This document shows positions 49,705 to 58,662 of a DNA stretch of 64,000 nt, in pieces. Each line of letters opens with the position of its first letter. Within the stretch, counting starts at the first letter, position 1. Below the pieces are notes generated by a model, which was given only the letters and a program-made list of their open reading frames with translations, did not search any database and was not told the DNA's origin. The DNA comes from RHKX01 sp046330415 (GTDB lineage Bacteria > Actinomycetota > Thermoleophilia > Solirubrobacterales > 70-9), in NCBI GenBank assembly GCA_046330415.1, contig JAXLSW010000010.1, positions 62,001-126,000 of the forward strand. Reading direction: 5' to 3'. The position numbers were made by a program, and so were the translations under genes.

Positions 49705-50859
49705 ATGGCGAACGGGAACGGGCGACCCGCCGCCGACGCGATGGGCGCCACCGAGGACGAGGACGATGTGGAGCCCTCGTTCTTCCACGACCCCAGGCAA
49801 CTCGCGCTGACCTTCACCCTGGTCATCGTCGGCTTCGCCGCGATCTACCTGCTGCTGCCGAAGCTGATCGGCCTCGAGGACGCCATCCAGAAGATCGGCG
49901 AGGGTTCGTGGCCGTGGATCGCGGTCGCGGTCGGGTTCAACGTGCTCTCCTTCGCCGCCTACGTGGCGCTCTTCCGCGGGGTCATCGGCGACAACGTCGC
50001 CAGCCTCGACTGGAAGGAGAGCTACGAGATCACGATGGCCGGGCTCGCCGCCTCGCGGGTCGTCTCGGCGGGCGGCGCCGGGGGCGTCGTGCTCAGCTAC
50101 TGGGCGCTGCGCAAGGCCGGCATGGAGCGGTCCGAGGCGGCGCGGCGGATGGTTGCGTTCATGGTCCTCCTCTACTCCGTCTACATCGCCGCCGTGATCA
50201 TCTTCGGCGTGCTGCTGCGGACCGGCGTCCTGCCCGGAGACGCACCCGTGTCCGTGACGATCATCCCGGCCGCGATCGCCGGTGGGCTGGCGATCGTCCT
50301 GCTGCTGATCGCGCTGATCCCGGGCGACCTGCAGGGACGCCTCTCCTTCGACGGGCAGAGCCGCGTGATGCGGTTGATCGTGAAGCTGAGCAGCGTCCCC
50401 GCCACGGTCGCGCAGGGGATCCGGACGGCGCGGACGTTCCTGCGCAACCCGCGCAAGGGCGGCCTCGCGATGAGCGGCGCCATCGGGTTCTGGGCCGCCA
50501 ACATCGGGATCCTCTGGGCCAGCTTCGAGGCGTTCGGGGAGTCGGTGCCGATCGGCGTCGTCGTGATGGGGTTCTTCGTCGGCATGGTCGGGAACCTGAT
50601 CCCGGACCCGGCCGGGGTCGGCGGCGTCGACGCCGGCCTGATCGGGACGTTCGTGATCTTCGGCTTCCCCGCCGACACCGTGATCGCCGCCGTCCTCGTC
50701 TACAGGATGATCGCCTTCTGGCTGCCGCTCCCACCCGGCATCATCGCGTTCCTGCAGTTGCGAAAGACGGTCGCGAGGTGGGAGAGTGAAGGGCGCCCCA
50801 TGGCGGTTGCAGCTGCTGCGGCCCCTTCCATTACTTCAGAAAGTGAAGTAAGGTCTTGA
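49705..50859 (+). CDS. UPF0104/lysylphosphatidylglycerol synthase TM-region family protein
   Basis: A membrane protein of about 384 residues with seven or eight helices, resembling the flippase-like region of MprF and the AglD/UPF0104 group: ITMAGLAASRVVSAGGAGG, SYWALRKAG, MSGAIGFWAANIGILWASF, GNLIPDPAGVGGVDAGLIG. These proteins are thought to move lipids or to help glycosylation. Starts at ATG 49663 or GTG 49681 are also possible; 49705 has GAGG at good distance. Its end overlaps the candidate operator and leader of thioredoxin reductase. Confidence 0.88.
   Translation: MANGNGRPAADAMGATEDEDDVEPSFFHDPRQLALTFTLVIVGFAAIYLLLPKLIGLEDAIQKIGEGSWPWIAVAVGFNVLSFAAYVALFRGVIGDNVASLDWKESYEITMAGLAASRVVSAGGAGGVVLSYWALRKAGMERSEAARRMVAFMVLLYSVYIAAVIIFGVLLRTGVLPGDAPVSVTIIPAAIAGGLAIVLLLIALIPGDLQGRLSFDGQSRVMRLIVKLSSVPATVAQGIRTARTFLRNPRKGGLAMSGAIGFWAANIGILWASFEAFGESVPIGVVVMGFFVGMVGNLIPDPAGVGGVDAGLIGTFVIFGFPADTVIAAVLVYRMIAFWLPLPPGIIAFLQLRKTVARWESEGRPMAVAAAAAPSITSESEVRS
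50831..50851. promoter_or_regulatory. Candidate operator before trxB
   Basis: A perfect 8-bp inverted repeat TTACTTCA/TGAAGTAA with a GAAAG centre, AT-rich in GC-rich DNA, overlaps the last codons of the upstream gene. A TTGACA hexamer lies 4 bases after it, but without a clear -10. The symmetry fits a dimeric regulator, perhaps of HxlR/MarR type. Confidence 0.45.
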
Positions 50860-50885
50860 CAGATACCGAAAGCGAGGCTCCCCAG

Positions 50886-51899
50886 GTGAGCGAGAAGAGC
50901 GAGACGACCGAGAACAGCGAAGTCGAGAACGTGATCATCATCGGCGGTGCCTGCGCCGGCTACACCGCCGCCGTCTACGCCGCCCGCGCCGATCTCGAGC
51001 CGCTCGTGATCGAGGGCTTCCAGTGGGGTGGCCAGCTGCAGAACACGACCGACGTGGAGAACTTCCCAGGCTTCCCCGAGGGGATCATGGGCCCGGAGAT
51101 GATGAACCGCTTCCGGGCGCAGGCGGAGCGTTTCGGCACCCGCTTCATCACCGACGACGCGACCAGGGTCGAGCTCTCCGACGGCGGCATCCAGAAGGTT
51201 TGGGTGGGCGACGACCTCTACCGCGCGAAGGCGGTGATCCTGGCGATGGGCGCCGAGCCCAAGCGCCTCGACATCCCCGGGGAGATGGAACTCGGCGGCC
51301 GCGGCGTCTCCACCTGCGGCGTCTGCGACGGTGCTTTCTTCAAGGGCCGTGACGTGCTGGTGATCGGTGGCGGCGACACCGCCATGGAGGACTCGATCTT
51401 CGTCTCCAAGTACGCCGACAAGCTCAGCGTCGTCCACCGCCGCGACGAGTTCCGCGCCTCGATGGTGATGCAGGACCGGGCTCGCGAGCGCGACAACATC
51501 AGCTTCAAGACCCCGTTCGTGCCGGAGGAGTTCATCGCCGGCGACAACGGCGCGCTCGAGCGCGTGCGGCTGCGCAACGCCGAGACGGACGAGGTCGAGG
51601 AGGTCGAGGTCGGCGGCGCGTTCGTCGCGATCGGCCACATCCCCGGCTCCGCGCTCGTCAAGGGCCAGATCGACCTTCACGACAACGGCTACGTGAAGGT
51701 GGACGAGCCCTCGACCAGGACCAACCTCGCCGGCGTCTTCGCGATCGGCGACCTCGTCGACTTCACCTACCGGCAGGCCATCACGGCGGCCGGCTCAGGG
51801 TGCCGCGGCGCCCTCGACGCCGAGTGGTACCTGCGCGACACGCCTCCGACCGACGAGGAGCGGATGGAGGAGGCCGAGGAGGCCAGGGCCGCGGCCTAG
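50886..51899 (+). CDS. trxB: Thioredoxin reductase-like FAD enzyme
   Basis: A 337-residue flavoprotein that uses NADPH to reduce a disulfide partner. FAD motif IIIGGACAGYTAAVYAARA, redox pair CGVCDGAFF (about 139-147 region), NADPH motif VIGGGDTAMED and VFAIGDLVDFTYRQAITAAG are all seen. The first motif reads GGACAG instead of GSGPAG, a mild change. GTG 50886 follows GAGG at 8 bases; TTG 50856, overlapping the previous stop, is the alternative. The C-terminal tail is acidic (EERMEEAEEARAAA). Confidence 0.93.
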   Translation: MSEKSETTENSEVENVIIIGGACAGYTAAVYAARADLEPLVIEGFQWGGQLQNTTDVENFPGFPEGIMGPEMMNRFRAQAERFGTRFITDDATRVELSDGGIQKVWVGDDLYRAKAVILAMGAEPKRLDIPGEMELGGRGVSTCGVCDGAFFKGRDVLVIGGGDTAMEDSIFVSKYADKLSVVHRRDEFRASMVMQDRARERDNISFKTPFVPEEFIAGDNGALERVRLRNAETDEVEEVEVGGAFVAIGHIPGSALVKGQIDLHDNGYVKVDEPSTRTNLAGVFAIGDLVDFTYRQAITAAGSGCRGALDAEWYLRDTPPTDEERMEEAEEARAAA

Positions 51900-51915
51900 G
51901 GGGAGAGGGGGGTCC

Positions 51916-53829
51916 CTACTCCTCCGGGAGCATCTCGGTGAGCACCGCGCGCTCGCTCGAGTCGCGGTAGCCGCCGGCTTGCTCGTCGGCGATCACCTGG
52001 CTGACCGCGTTGATCAGGGCGAGGTGCGTGAAGGCCTGGGGGAAGTTGCCCAGCTGCCGACCGGTGTGGGGCTCCATCTCCTCGGCGTAGAGGTCGAGGG
52101 CGCCGCCCATGCTGAGGAGCCGCTCGCAGAGCTTGTGGGCGGCGTCGCGCTCCCCGATCTCGGCGAGCGCCGAGACGAGCCAGAAGGAGCAGATCGAGAA
52201 CGTGCCCTCGACGCCGTGCAGGCCGTCCTCGGTGCGATCGACGCGGTAGCGGAGCACGAGTCCGTTCTCGGTCAGCTCCTCCTTGATCGCGAGCACGGTG
52301 TTGCGCAGGCGCTCGTCGCTGCCGGGGAGGAAGCGGACGAGCGCGGCCAGGAGCGTCGAGGCGTCGAGCTCGTCGGTGTCGTAGTGCTGGCGCAGGACGC
52401 CGCGGTCGCTCACCCCCTTGGTGAGGATGTCCTCCTTGATCCGGTCCGCCTCGGCGCGCCACTCGTCGGCCCGCTTGCCCTCACCTCGGTGGGCGGCGAG
52501 CCGCGAGCCGCGGTCGACGGCCACCCAGCACATGAGCTTCGAGGAGACGTAGTGCTTGGGCTCGTCGCGCGCCTCCCAGATCCCCTGGTCGGGCTGATCC
52601 CAGACGTCGATGGCCTGCTCGACCTGGCTGACGGCGAGCTCCCAGAGCGAGTCGCTGACGCCGCCGAGAGCGCGGGCGTGGATGTAGATCGAGTCCAGCA
52701 GCGCTCCGTAGAGATCGTTCTGGCGCTGCGCGTAGGCGGCGTTGCCGATCCGCACGGGCTGGGAGTCCTCGTAGCCGGAGAGATGGTCGAGGGTGCTCTC
52801 CGTCAGCTCCCGCTCGCCGTGGATGCCGTACATGATCTGCATGCGGTCCTCGCCGTCGCAGGCGCGCTCGACGAAGTCCATGAAGTCGCGGGCCTCGTCG
52901 TCGAGGCCGAGCACGTGCAGGCCCCAGAGCGCGAAGGTGGCGTCGCGGATCCAGGTGTAGCGGTAATCCCAGTTGCGGATGCCGCCGGGGGTCTCCGGCA
53001 GGGAGGTCGTGAGCGCCGCGACCATGCCACCGCTCGGCGCGTGCATCAGACCCTTCAGCGTGAGCGCCGAGCGCTGCAGCTCGCCGCGCCAGGGGTGGTC
53101 GGGGAACTTGCCGCGCTCGAGCCAGCGCCGCCAGGTCCGGCCCGTCTCGTAGACCTTGGCGAAGGCGCTGCCCGCGTCGGTCGGGAGCGTGGCCTGCGGC
53201 GACCATGCCAACGCGCAGTAGGCGTTGGCGTCGGTGGGGAGGCGGCGCGAGCCGCGCAGGACGCCCTCGCGGTCGACGTCGAGGTCGAGGTCGGCGGTGA
53301 GGCGAAGCTGCAGGTCGCCGGCGCTCGCCGTCGCCATGCCGAGCTCGCGGTCGACCTCCCAGTCGACGGAGCCGCGCGCGTAGTCGGGGCGCATGTCGCA
53401 CACGAGCTCGATCTCGGTGGTGCCCTCCGGGCAGTGGACGGTGCGGATCAGCATCTGCTCGGCGGTGACGGCGCTGCGGCCACCGAGGTGGGTCTCGTGG
53501 TCCATTCGCACCGCGAGCGCGTCACGGACCACGGCCCAGCCGGTTTCGGTGGCCCAGGTCGTCTCGATCACGTTCGTCCCGGGCTCGTAGCGGCGCGCGA
53601 CCGGGACCATCTCGTCGGGGCCGAAGCGGAGGCGCCCGGCCGCTCGATCCAGGAGGGCGCCGAAGACCGAGGGGGAGTCGAAGTGCGGCAGGCAGAGCCA
53701 CTCGATCGAGCCGTCGGCTGAGAGGAGGGCTCCGGTCTCGCAATCGGAGAGGAACCCGTAGGAGCCGATCCGCGGGAAGCCCCGCCCCGGCGTACCAAGC
53801 TCGCCCCTCTCGTCGTTCCTGCTGCCCAC
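51916..53829 (-). CDS. Glycoside hydrolase family 15 protein (glucoamylase/trehalase type)
   Basis: A 637-residue (alpha/alpha)6-barrel hydrolase. N-terminal domain: RIGSYGFLSDCETGALLSAD and GSIEWLCLPHFDSPSVFGAL; catalytic part: NWDYRYTWIRDATFALWGL, DQGIWEARDEPKHYVSSKLM with the general acid Glu, and EGTFSICSFWLVSALAEIGE. The family cleaves alpha-glucose links, and actinobacterial members of this exact layout include trehalases. No signal peptide, so it is cytoplasmic. GTG 53829; divergent from the EamA exporter. Confidence 0.93.
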   Translation of the reverse strand: MGSRNDERGELGTPGRGFPRIGSYGFLSDCETGALLSADGSIEWLCLPHFDSPSVFGALLDRAAGRLRFGPDEMVPVARRYEPGTNVIETTWATETGWAVVRDALAVRMDHETHLGGRSAVTAEQMLIRTVHCPEGTTEIELVCDMRPDYARGSVDWEVDRELGMATASAGDLQLRLTADLDLDVDREGVLRGSRRLPTDANAYCALAWSPQATLPTDAGSAFAKVYETGRTWRRWLERGKFPDHPWRGELQRSALTLKGLMHAPSGGMVAALTTSLPETPGGIRNWDYRYTWIRDATFALWGLHVLGLDDEARDFMDFVERACDGEDRMQIMYGIHGERELTESTLDHLSGYEDSQPVRIGNAAYAQRQNDLYGALLDSIYIHARALGGVSDSLWELAVSQVEQAIDVWDQPDQGIWEARDEPKHYVSSKLMCWVAVDRGSRLAAHRGEGKRADEWRAEADRIKEDILTKGVSDRGVLRQHYDTDELDASTLLAALVRFLPGSDERLRNTVLAIKEELTENGLVLRYRVDRTEDGLHGVEGTFSICSFWLVSALAEIGERDAAHKLCERLLSMGGALDLYAEEMEPHTGRQLGNFPQAFTHLALINAVSQVIADEQAGGYRDSSERAVLTEMLPEE

Positions 53830-53877
53830 GGATCCGACTCTATCCACAGGGCGCCCCCGCGCTCCTACATTGCAGGG

Positions 53878-54768
53878 GTGGATCGTCGCTCCGCGTCGCT
53901 GCTGTTCACCCTCGCCGCCATCTGGGGGGCGAGCTATCTGCTGATCAAGATCGGCGGCCGTGACCTCTCGCCCCCGATGGTCGCCTTCGGCCGGATCGCC
54001 TTCGGCGCGCTGGTGCTCGTCCCCGTCGCCCACCGTGCCGGGGCGTTGCGCAACCTGGCCGGTCTGTGGCCCGTGCTCGTGATCGTCTCGTTCTGCCAGG
54101 TGGCGGCGCCGTTTCTGCTGATCGCGCTCGGCGAGGAGGAGATCAGCTCCTCGTTGGCGGGGATCCTCGTCGCCTCGGCCCCGATCTTCACCGCGATCCT
54201 CGCCGTCTTCTTCGCGCCGGAGGAGCGCTCGCAGGGAGCTCAGCTCCTCGGCGTCGTCGTCGGTCTCGCCGGGCTCGTGCTCCTGCTGGGCCTCGACGTC
54301 GGCGACTCGCTGGGCGAGCTGCTCGGCGGCCTCGCGGTGGTCCTCGCGGGGCTCGGCTACGCGATCGGCGGGTTGCTGGCCAAGCAGCGGCTCGGAAGCG
54401 TCAAGCCGATCGGCACCGCGGCGCTCGTCCTGCTCGTCAGCGTGGCTCTCAGCTTGCCGGCGGCGTTGGCGACGCTGCCCTCGGAGGCTCCCGGGATCGG
54501 CCCCGTCGCGGCGGTGGTCACGCTCGGCGTCGTCGGAACCGGCATCGCTTTCGCGATCTTCTACGAGCTGATCGCGACCGTGGGTCCGGCGCGGACGTTC
54601 CTCGTCACCTACCTGGCGCCCGTGTTCGCCGTCGCCTACGGCGTGGTCCTGCTCGACGAGAGCTTCACGGCGGTCACGTTCGCCGGGCTGCTGCTGATCC
54701 TCGGGGGCTCGTGGCTCGCCGCCGGTGGCGTCGGCGCTGCGCGTCCCGACCGGGACCCGGCGCCCTAG
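53878..54768 (+). CDS. EamA/DMT-family transporter
   Basis: A 296-residue membrane exporter of the drug/metabolite superfamily with ten predicted helices in two EamA repeats: AIWGASYLLIKIGGRDLSP opens the first and GYAIGGLLAKQRLGSVKPIG the second; LVTYLAPVFAVAYGVVLLDE is a typical end. GTG 53878, 48 bases from the divergent GH15 gene. Its last four bases overlap the end of the convergent crotonase gene. Substrate unknown. Confidence 0.93.
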   Translation: MDRRSASLLFTLAAIWGASYLLIKIGGRDLSPPMVAFGRIAFGALVLVPVAHRAGALRNLAGLWPVLVIVSFCQVAAPFLLIALGEEEISSSLAGILVASAPIFTAILAVFFAPEERSQGAQLLGVVVGLAGLVLLLGLDVGDSLGELLGGLAVVLAGLGYAIGGLLAKQRLGSVKPIGTAALVLLVSVALSLPAALATLPSEAPGIGPVAAVVTLGVVGTGIAFAIFYELIATVGPARTFLVTYLAPVFAVAYGVVLLDESFTAVTFAGLLLILGGSWLAAGGVGAARPDRDPAP

Positions 54769-55532
54769 CGGCCTTCGAACCGCGGCGGCCGCTGCTCGAG
54801 GTAGGCGGTGACGCCCTCGACGCGGTCCTCGGTGGTGATCGCGGTTGCGAGCGCGGCTCGCGCGGCCTCGAGCCCCTCGGGATAGCTCTGGCGTTCGGCC
54901 GCGAGGATGGCTCGCTTCGTCAGCCGGACGGCGACCGGCGCGGCCCGCGCGATCTTGCCCGCGACGCCAAGCGTGTTCTGGAACCAGTGCTTGCGGTCGG
55001 AGACGACGTTGACGAGACCGTGACGATGCAGCTCCTCGGCCTCCCAGGGCTCGCCGACCAGCAGGAGCTCCATCGCGCGTTGTGCGCCGAGCGTTCGTGT
55101 CAGGCGCTCGATGACGAGCCCACCGGGGACGAGGCCGAGCGTCACCTCGGGTGCCCCGAGCTTCGCCTGGCGGGAGGCGACGAGGACGTCGCAGGCCAGC
55201 GCCAGCTCGAACCCGGCGCCGAGGGCGAACCCGGCGACCCCCGCGACGATCGGCCGCTCGATCGCGGAGAACCGCTGCCAGAACTCCTCGTGGAGGGGGA
55301 TCGCCGCGTCGGCGCTGGTGAGCGTCGCGTGATCGGCGCCGGTGGCGAACTCGTCGTCGGTTCCGGTCAGCGCGATCACGCGGACGTCGGGGTCGGCGTC
55401 GAGTCGCTCGAGCCCGGTGGCGAGCGCCGAGAGCAATCCCTGCGAAAGCGCGTTGCGCGTGTCGGGGCTGTCGATCCGCAGCACCCCGACGCCGGTGCCC
55501 TCGCGGACGCCGACGGCGATCCCGCCCGTCAC
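54765..55532 (-). CDS. Enoyl-CoA hydratase/isomerase family protein
   Basis: A 255-residue crotonase-fold enzyme acting on acyl-CoA. VLRIDSPDTRNALSQGLLSA, the oxyanion segment VAGVAGFALGAGFELALACD with one catalytic Glu, and LGAPEVTLGLVPGG with the other are present, so hydratase activity is possible. Two unusual features are the GADHATL loop and a Glu-Val in place of Glu-Ile. Likely role in fatty-acid or aromatic breakdown. Confidence 0.92.
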   Translation of the reverse strand: MTGGIAVGVREGTGVGVLRIDSPDTRNALSQGLLSALATGLERLDADPDVRVIALTGTDDEFATGADHATLTSADAAIPLHEEFWQRFSAIERPIVAGVAGFALGAGFELALACDVLVASRQAKLGAPEVTLGLVPGGLVIERLTRTLGAQRAMELLLVGEPWEAEELHRHGLVNVVSDRKHWFQNTLGVAGKIARAAPVAVRLTKRAILAAERQSYPEGLEAARAALATAITTEDRVEGVTAYLEQRPPRFEGR

Positions 55533-55574
55533 GCTCCAGCTCTCCCGGGGCTCACGACGCGCTTCGCGATCCGC

Positions 55575-56381
55575 TCAGGCGGCGGCGCCGGACTCGGCGC
55601 GCTCGGCCGCGACCGCTGCGGCGAGGGCGGCGCGGGCTTCCTCGGCGCGCTCGCCGCCGAGGGTCGGAAGCTCGGTCCCGTCGACGGACGAGATCGCCTG
55701 CACCTCGCGGTTGGTGGAGGCCAGGAAGGCGGCGTCAGCGCCGATCAGGCCGGCGCGGTCGAAGTCGCCCTCCTCGACCTCGAGCGCATCGACCAGGACG
55801 TCGCGGGTGATGGAGTCGAGGATGCCGACGTCGAGGGCGGGTGTGCGCAGGGCGCCCTCGGGGGTGACCCAGAAGACGGAGGAGGTCGGCGCCTCGAGCA
55901 CGATGCCGTCGGGGCGGACGTAGACGGCCTCGTCGGCGCCGCGCGAGGTGGCGATGCGGGTCGCCTGCATGTTGGCCGCGTAGGAGATCGACTTGACGCC
56001 CCCGAGGATCTCGCTCGGCGTCAGCTCGACGAGGGCGACCGAGATGCTGGCGGCGAAGGGCGAGAGCGTCTCCCCGGTGAGGATGCGGCGGCCACCGCGC
56101 GTGATGACGACGCGGAGAGCGCCGTCCGCAGGGGGGTTCGCCTCGAGCAGCGCGGCGATCTCGCGCTCGAGCGCGGCGGCGTCGTAGGGGAGCTCGATGG
56201 CGGCGGCGGAGCGGCCGAGCCGATCGAGGTGGGCCCGCAGCCGGAAGGGATGGCCGCCGTAGAGCTTCATCACCTCGAAGGCGCCGTCGCCGCGGACGAG
56301 GCCCTCGTCGAGAATCGAGATCGACGCTTCAGCCGGCGGCGTGATCCGCCCGTCGACGCTCGCGATCACCGCCTCGGCCAT
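55575..56381 (-). CDS. Class IV aminotransferase (branched-chain/ADC lyase-like)
   Basis: A 268-residue fold-type IV PLP enzyme. SILDEGLVRGDGAFEVMKLY, LRAHLDRLGRSAAAIEL, the PLP lysine in GGVKSISYAANM and EAPTSSVFWV define it. It could be an aminodeoxychorismate lyase for folate or a branched-chain/D-amino-acid aminotransferase; key residues do not decide. ATG 56381. It has an Ala/Glu-rich tail. Confidence 0.92.
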   Translation of the reverse strand: MAEAVIASVDGRITPPAEASISILDEGLVRGDGAFEVMKLYGGHPFRLRAHLDRLGRSAAAIELPYDAAALEREIAALLEANPPADGALRVVITRGGRRILTGETLSPFAASISVALVELTPSEILGGVKSISYAANMQATRIATSRGADEAVYVRPDGIVLEAPTSSVFWVTPEGALRTPALDVGILDSITRDVLVDALEVEEGDFDRAGLIGADAAFLASTNREVQAISSVDGTELPTLGGERAEEARAALAAAVAAERAESGAAA

Positions 56382-56444
56382 GCCCCGACCTTAGCCTGAA
56401 GCCGGGCGCCGCGCCCGCGTTCGCCTCTATGCTCGCCCCAGTCC

Positions 56445-56828
56445 ATGGGCTTCGCTCTCGCCAGCATCGGTGCCGTCCTCCTGATCGTCCTGGTCCTCGT
56501 TCTGCTCGCCCGGGCCTATCCCGGCAGCGGCGCGGACCTGGTCGACTGGAAGCCGACCCGCGACTACGAGACGGAGTTCCAGCTCGAGGCCGACGACATC
56601 TCGCAGATGATCGCCGCGCAGAACGCCTATCGGCGTCGCCGCGGGGCCGAGGAGCTGACCGAGCTCGACGCCCAGCGGATGGCCCGGGAGGATCAGCGGG
56701 TGCGCGAGCGGGGCCGGATGGACGAGACCTCGCTGGCGAAGCTCGACAAGGAGTTGCGGCGGCACGGAGGCGACGACCTCGAGGGCGAGGAAGAGCCGGA
56801 GGGCGATGACCGGTGGCGCGGGCTCTGA
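56445..56828 (+). CDS. Small membrane-anchored hypothetical protein
   Basis: A 127-residue protein with one N-terminal membrane helix (IGAVLLIVLVLVLLARAYPG) and a charged helical cytoplasmic part: LVDWKPTRDYETEFQLEADD then ISQMIAAQNAYRRRRG, ending in an acidic tail. Similar short proteins occur in Thermoleophilia as far as I recall. The last 16 bases overlap the next gene. Function unknown. Confidence 0.8.
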   Translation: MGFALASIGAVLLIVLVLVLLARAYPGSGADLVDWKPTRDYETEFQLEADDISQMIAAQNAYRRRRGAEELTELDAQRMAREDQRVRERGRMDETSLAKLDKELRRHGGDDLEGEEEPEGDDRWRGL

Positions 56829-57286
56829 TCGTAGGCTGCGGTTGCCGCGGGCGCGAGCTCGGCTCGGCGTTGGCCGGTGACGGCTGGGCGGTGCGGGGCA
56901 CGAGCCGGGGCGCCGCGCTCGCCGGGATCGAGGCGGCCGGCCTGGAGGCGGTCGAGGCGGACCCCGACAGCCTCGGGACGATCACCGACCTGATCGCCGA
57001 CGTCACCGTGCTGGTCTGGTTGATGGGCGGGGCCGCCGACGCCCCGGAGCTCAACCGCGAACGCCTCGGGAGCCTGCTCGAGAAGCTGGTCGACAGCCCG
57101 GTGCGCGGGCTCGTCTACGAGGCTCGCGGAAGCGCCCCCGCGGAAGTGCTCGACGCGGGCGCCGCGAACGTCGAGGCATGGGGAGAGCGGTTCCGGACCC
57201 CGGTGGCGGTGCTGCGGGCGGATCCAGCCGAGCACGAGGCCTGGGTCGCGGAGGCCCACGCGGCCGTCAGCGGACTTCTGCGCTGA
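56813..57286 (+). CDS. Short Rossmann-fold NAD(P)-binding protein
   Basis: A 157-residue protein starting with GTG 56813. VGCGCRGRELGSALAGDGWA is a nucleotide-binding motif of the extended SDR type (GxGxxGxxLG), and VTVLVWLMGGAADAPELN continues the fold, but the protein ends before any catalytic domain. It is about half the size of usual epimerase-like proteins. It may bind NAD(P) only, or be a shortened enzyme. Coupled to the preceding small membrane protein. Confidence 0.8.
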   Translation: MARALIVGCGCRGRELGSALAGDGWAVRGTSRGAALAGIEAAGLEAVEADPDSLGTITDLIADVTVLVWLMGGAADAPELNRERLGSLLEKLVDSPVRGLVYEARGSAPAEVLDAGAANVEAWGERFRTPVAVLRADPAEHEAWVAEAHAAVSGLLR

Positions 57287-57305
57287 CGGCGCCGACGGTG
57301 ACCCC

Positions 57306-57677
57306 TCAGCGGTTGAGGATCTCCTCCGCAGGCATGGTGATGTCGCTGCTGCACGGACGCGGGCACTCGCGCGGCCCGTTGGCCTTGAAGTCGACGTCGC
57401 GCGGGGGCTCGGTGTTGTCGGAGATGGCCCACGGCGCGGTGTCCTTCAGCGGCTGGTCGCGGTTGTCGTAGCCGGTGACGAGGGTCAGGAAAGCGACCAC
57501 CGCGACGACGATGACCACCACGACCGCCCCGTAGACGAACAGCCGCTTGCGCACCGTCGCGCCGTACTGCTCGCCGATGACGGCGCGGCGCTTGTCATTG
57601 CCCATTGCGTCGAGATCGCTGCGGTCCTCGCCGTAGCCATCCGTTCGCCCTTCCCCTTGGCCCTCTCCCTGCGCCAT
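57306..57677 (-). CDS. Single-pass membrane protein with extracytoplasmic tail
   Basis: A 123-residue protein: Gly/Asp-rich N-terminus, one membrane helix (LFVYGAVVVVIVVAVVAFLT, about 46-65) and an outer tail with TGYDNRDQPLKDTAPW and a PRECPRPCSSD pair of cysteines. ATG 57677 is followed by a second in-frame ATG. No domain is recognised. It is divergent from the serine hydrolase gene. Confidence 0.8.
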   Translation of the reverse strand: MAQGEGQGEGRTDGYGEDRSDLDAMGNDKRRAVIGEQYGATVRKRLFVYGAVVVVIVVAVVAFLTLVTGYDNRDQPLKDTAPWAISDNTEPPRDVDFKANGPRECPRPCSSDITMPAEEILNR

Positions 57678-57765
57678 GGGGGCAGCCTAGCGCCGCGCCC
57701 GCCGGGAATCCACCTGCCACAGCCTCGAGATCCGCCGTCCCCATCGCGGTAGCCTCCCCTGGGCA

Positions 57766-58662
57766 ATGCTTGACCAGATCAGTCAACTTTTGCGTAAGTG
57801 GCCCGGGGGTGGCCGCTCGCGTCGGCCGCTCGCGATGCTCGCCGCCCTTGCCTTCGTCTTCATCGCCTTCTCGGCCTCCGGCCGCGGCGCGGAAGATCGC
57901 GGCGATTTCGTCGGCCTGTTCGCCGTCGGTCCGGTGCTGAAGCAGCTTCACGAACGCGGCGATCGCGACCGCTGCCTCCGCCCCTCCGATCTCCGCGCCG
58001 CCCAGCGCTTCGCAGCGCGGCGGCAGGGGAGCGTCGGCTTCGCCGCCCTCGACGAGTGCGGGCGGCTCGTCGGCGTCCACCGCAACCGTGCCTTCGCCTC
58101 GGCCTCGGTGGTCAAGGTGATGCTGATGACCGCCTACCTGCGGCAGGGGGACGTCCCCGATCGGGACCTCAGCGACGACGAGCGCGACCTGCTGGGAGCG
58201 ATGATCACGATCTCCGACAACGGTGCCGCCGATGAGGTGTTCGCGACGGTCGGCGAGGGCGGTCTCGACGCGGTCGCCCACGCTGCAGCGATGCGGAACT
58301 TCGCCTCCAGCCCGTCCTGGGGAGGCAGCGGCATCACGGCCGCCGATCAGGCGGCGTTCGTCGGTCGGCTCGAGCACTACGTCCCGAAGCGGCACGAGGG
58401 CTTCGCGCTGCGGCTGATGCGCGATGTGATCCCCGCGCAGACGTGGGGCGTCGCCGACGTCCGGCCGAAGGGATGGAGGCTGGGATTCAAGGGTGGCTGG
58501 TACATGGCGCCGGACGGCTGGCGCGTCAACCAGGTGGCGCGGCTGACACGGGGGAAGCGATCGCTGGCTCTCGCCGTCCTCAGCGATCAGGACCCGAGCT
58601 TCCAGTACGGCCGGGAGACGATCGCCGGCGTCGCCGAGCGCCTGCTCGACGCCTACCGCTGA
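57766..58662 (+). CDS. Secreted serine hydrolase, class A beta-lactamase-like
   Basis: A 298-residue protein with an N-terminal membrane or signal helix (PLAMLAALAFVFIAFSASG) and the penicillin-recognising fold. The active-site serine is in SASVVKVML (S-x-x-K), SDN is in TISDNGA, and KGG in GFKGGWY replaces KTG. The class A Glu loop is not obvious, so it may be a DD-peptidase-like enzyme or inactive rather than a true beta-lactamase. Its end overlaps the convergent Nudix gene. Confidence 0.9.
   Translation: MLDQISQLLRKWPGGGRSRRPLAMLAALAFVFIAFSASGRGAEDRGDFVGLFAVGPVLKQLHERGDRDRCLRPSDLRAAQRFAARRQGSVGFAALDECGRLVGVHRNRAFASASVVKVMLMTAYLRQGDVPDRDLSDDERDLLGAMITISDNGAADEVFATVGEGGLDAVAHAAAMRNFASSPSWGGSGITAADQAAFVGRLEHYVPKRHEGFALRLMRDVIPAQTWGVADVRPKGWRLGFKGGWYMAPDGWRVNQVARLTRGKRSLALAVLSDQDPSFQYGRETIAGVAERLLDAYR

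Noticed and set aside
50856..50885. TTGACA as a -35 box for trxB
   Set aside because: No -10 hexamer at suitable distance, and a transcript from there would start at or after the preferred GTG.
51916..53829. Long plus-strand frame 51979-53721 opposite the GH15 gene
   Set aside because: Val/Gly/Asp-rich shadow of a well-defined minus-strand glycoside hydrolase.
57766..58662. True class A beta-lactamase giving resistance
   Set aside because: KTG is replaced by KGG and the general-base Glu loop is not recognisable, so only a beta-lactamase-like fold is claimed.
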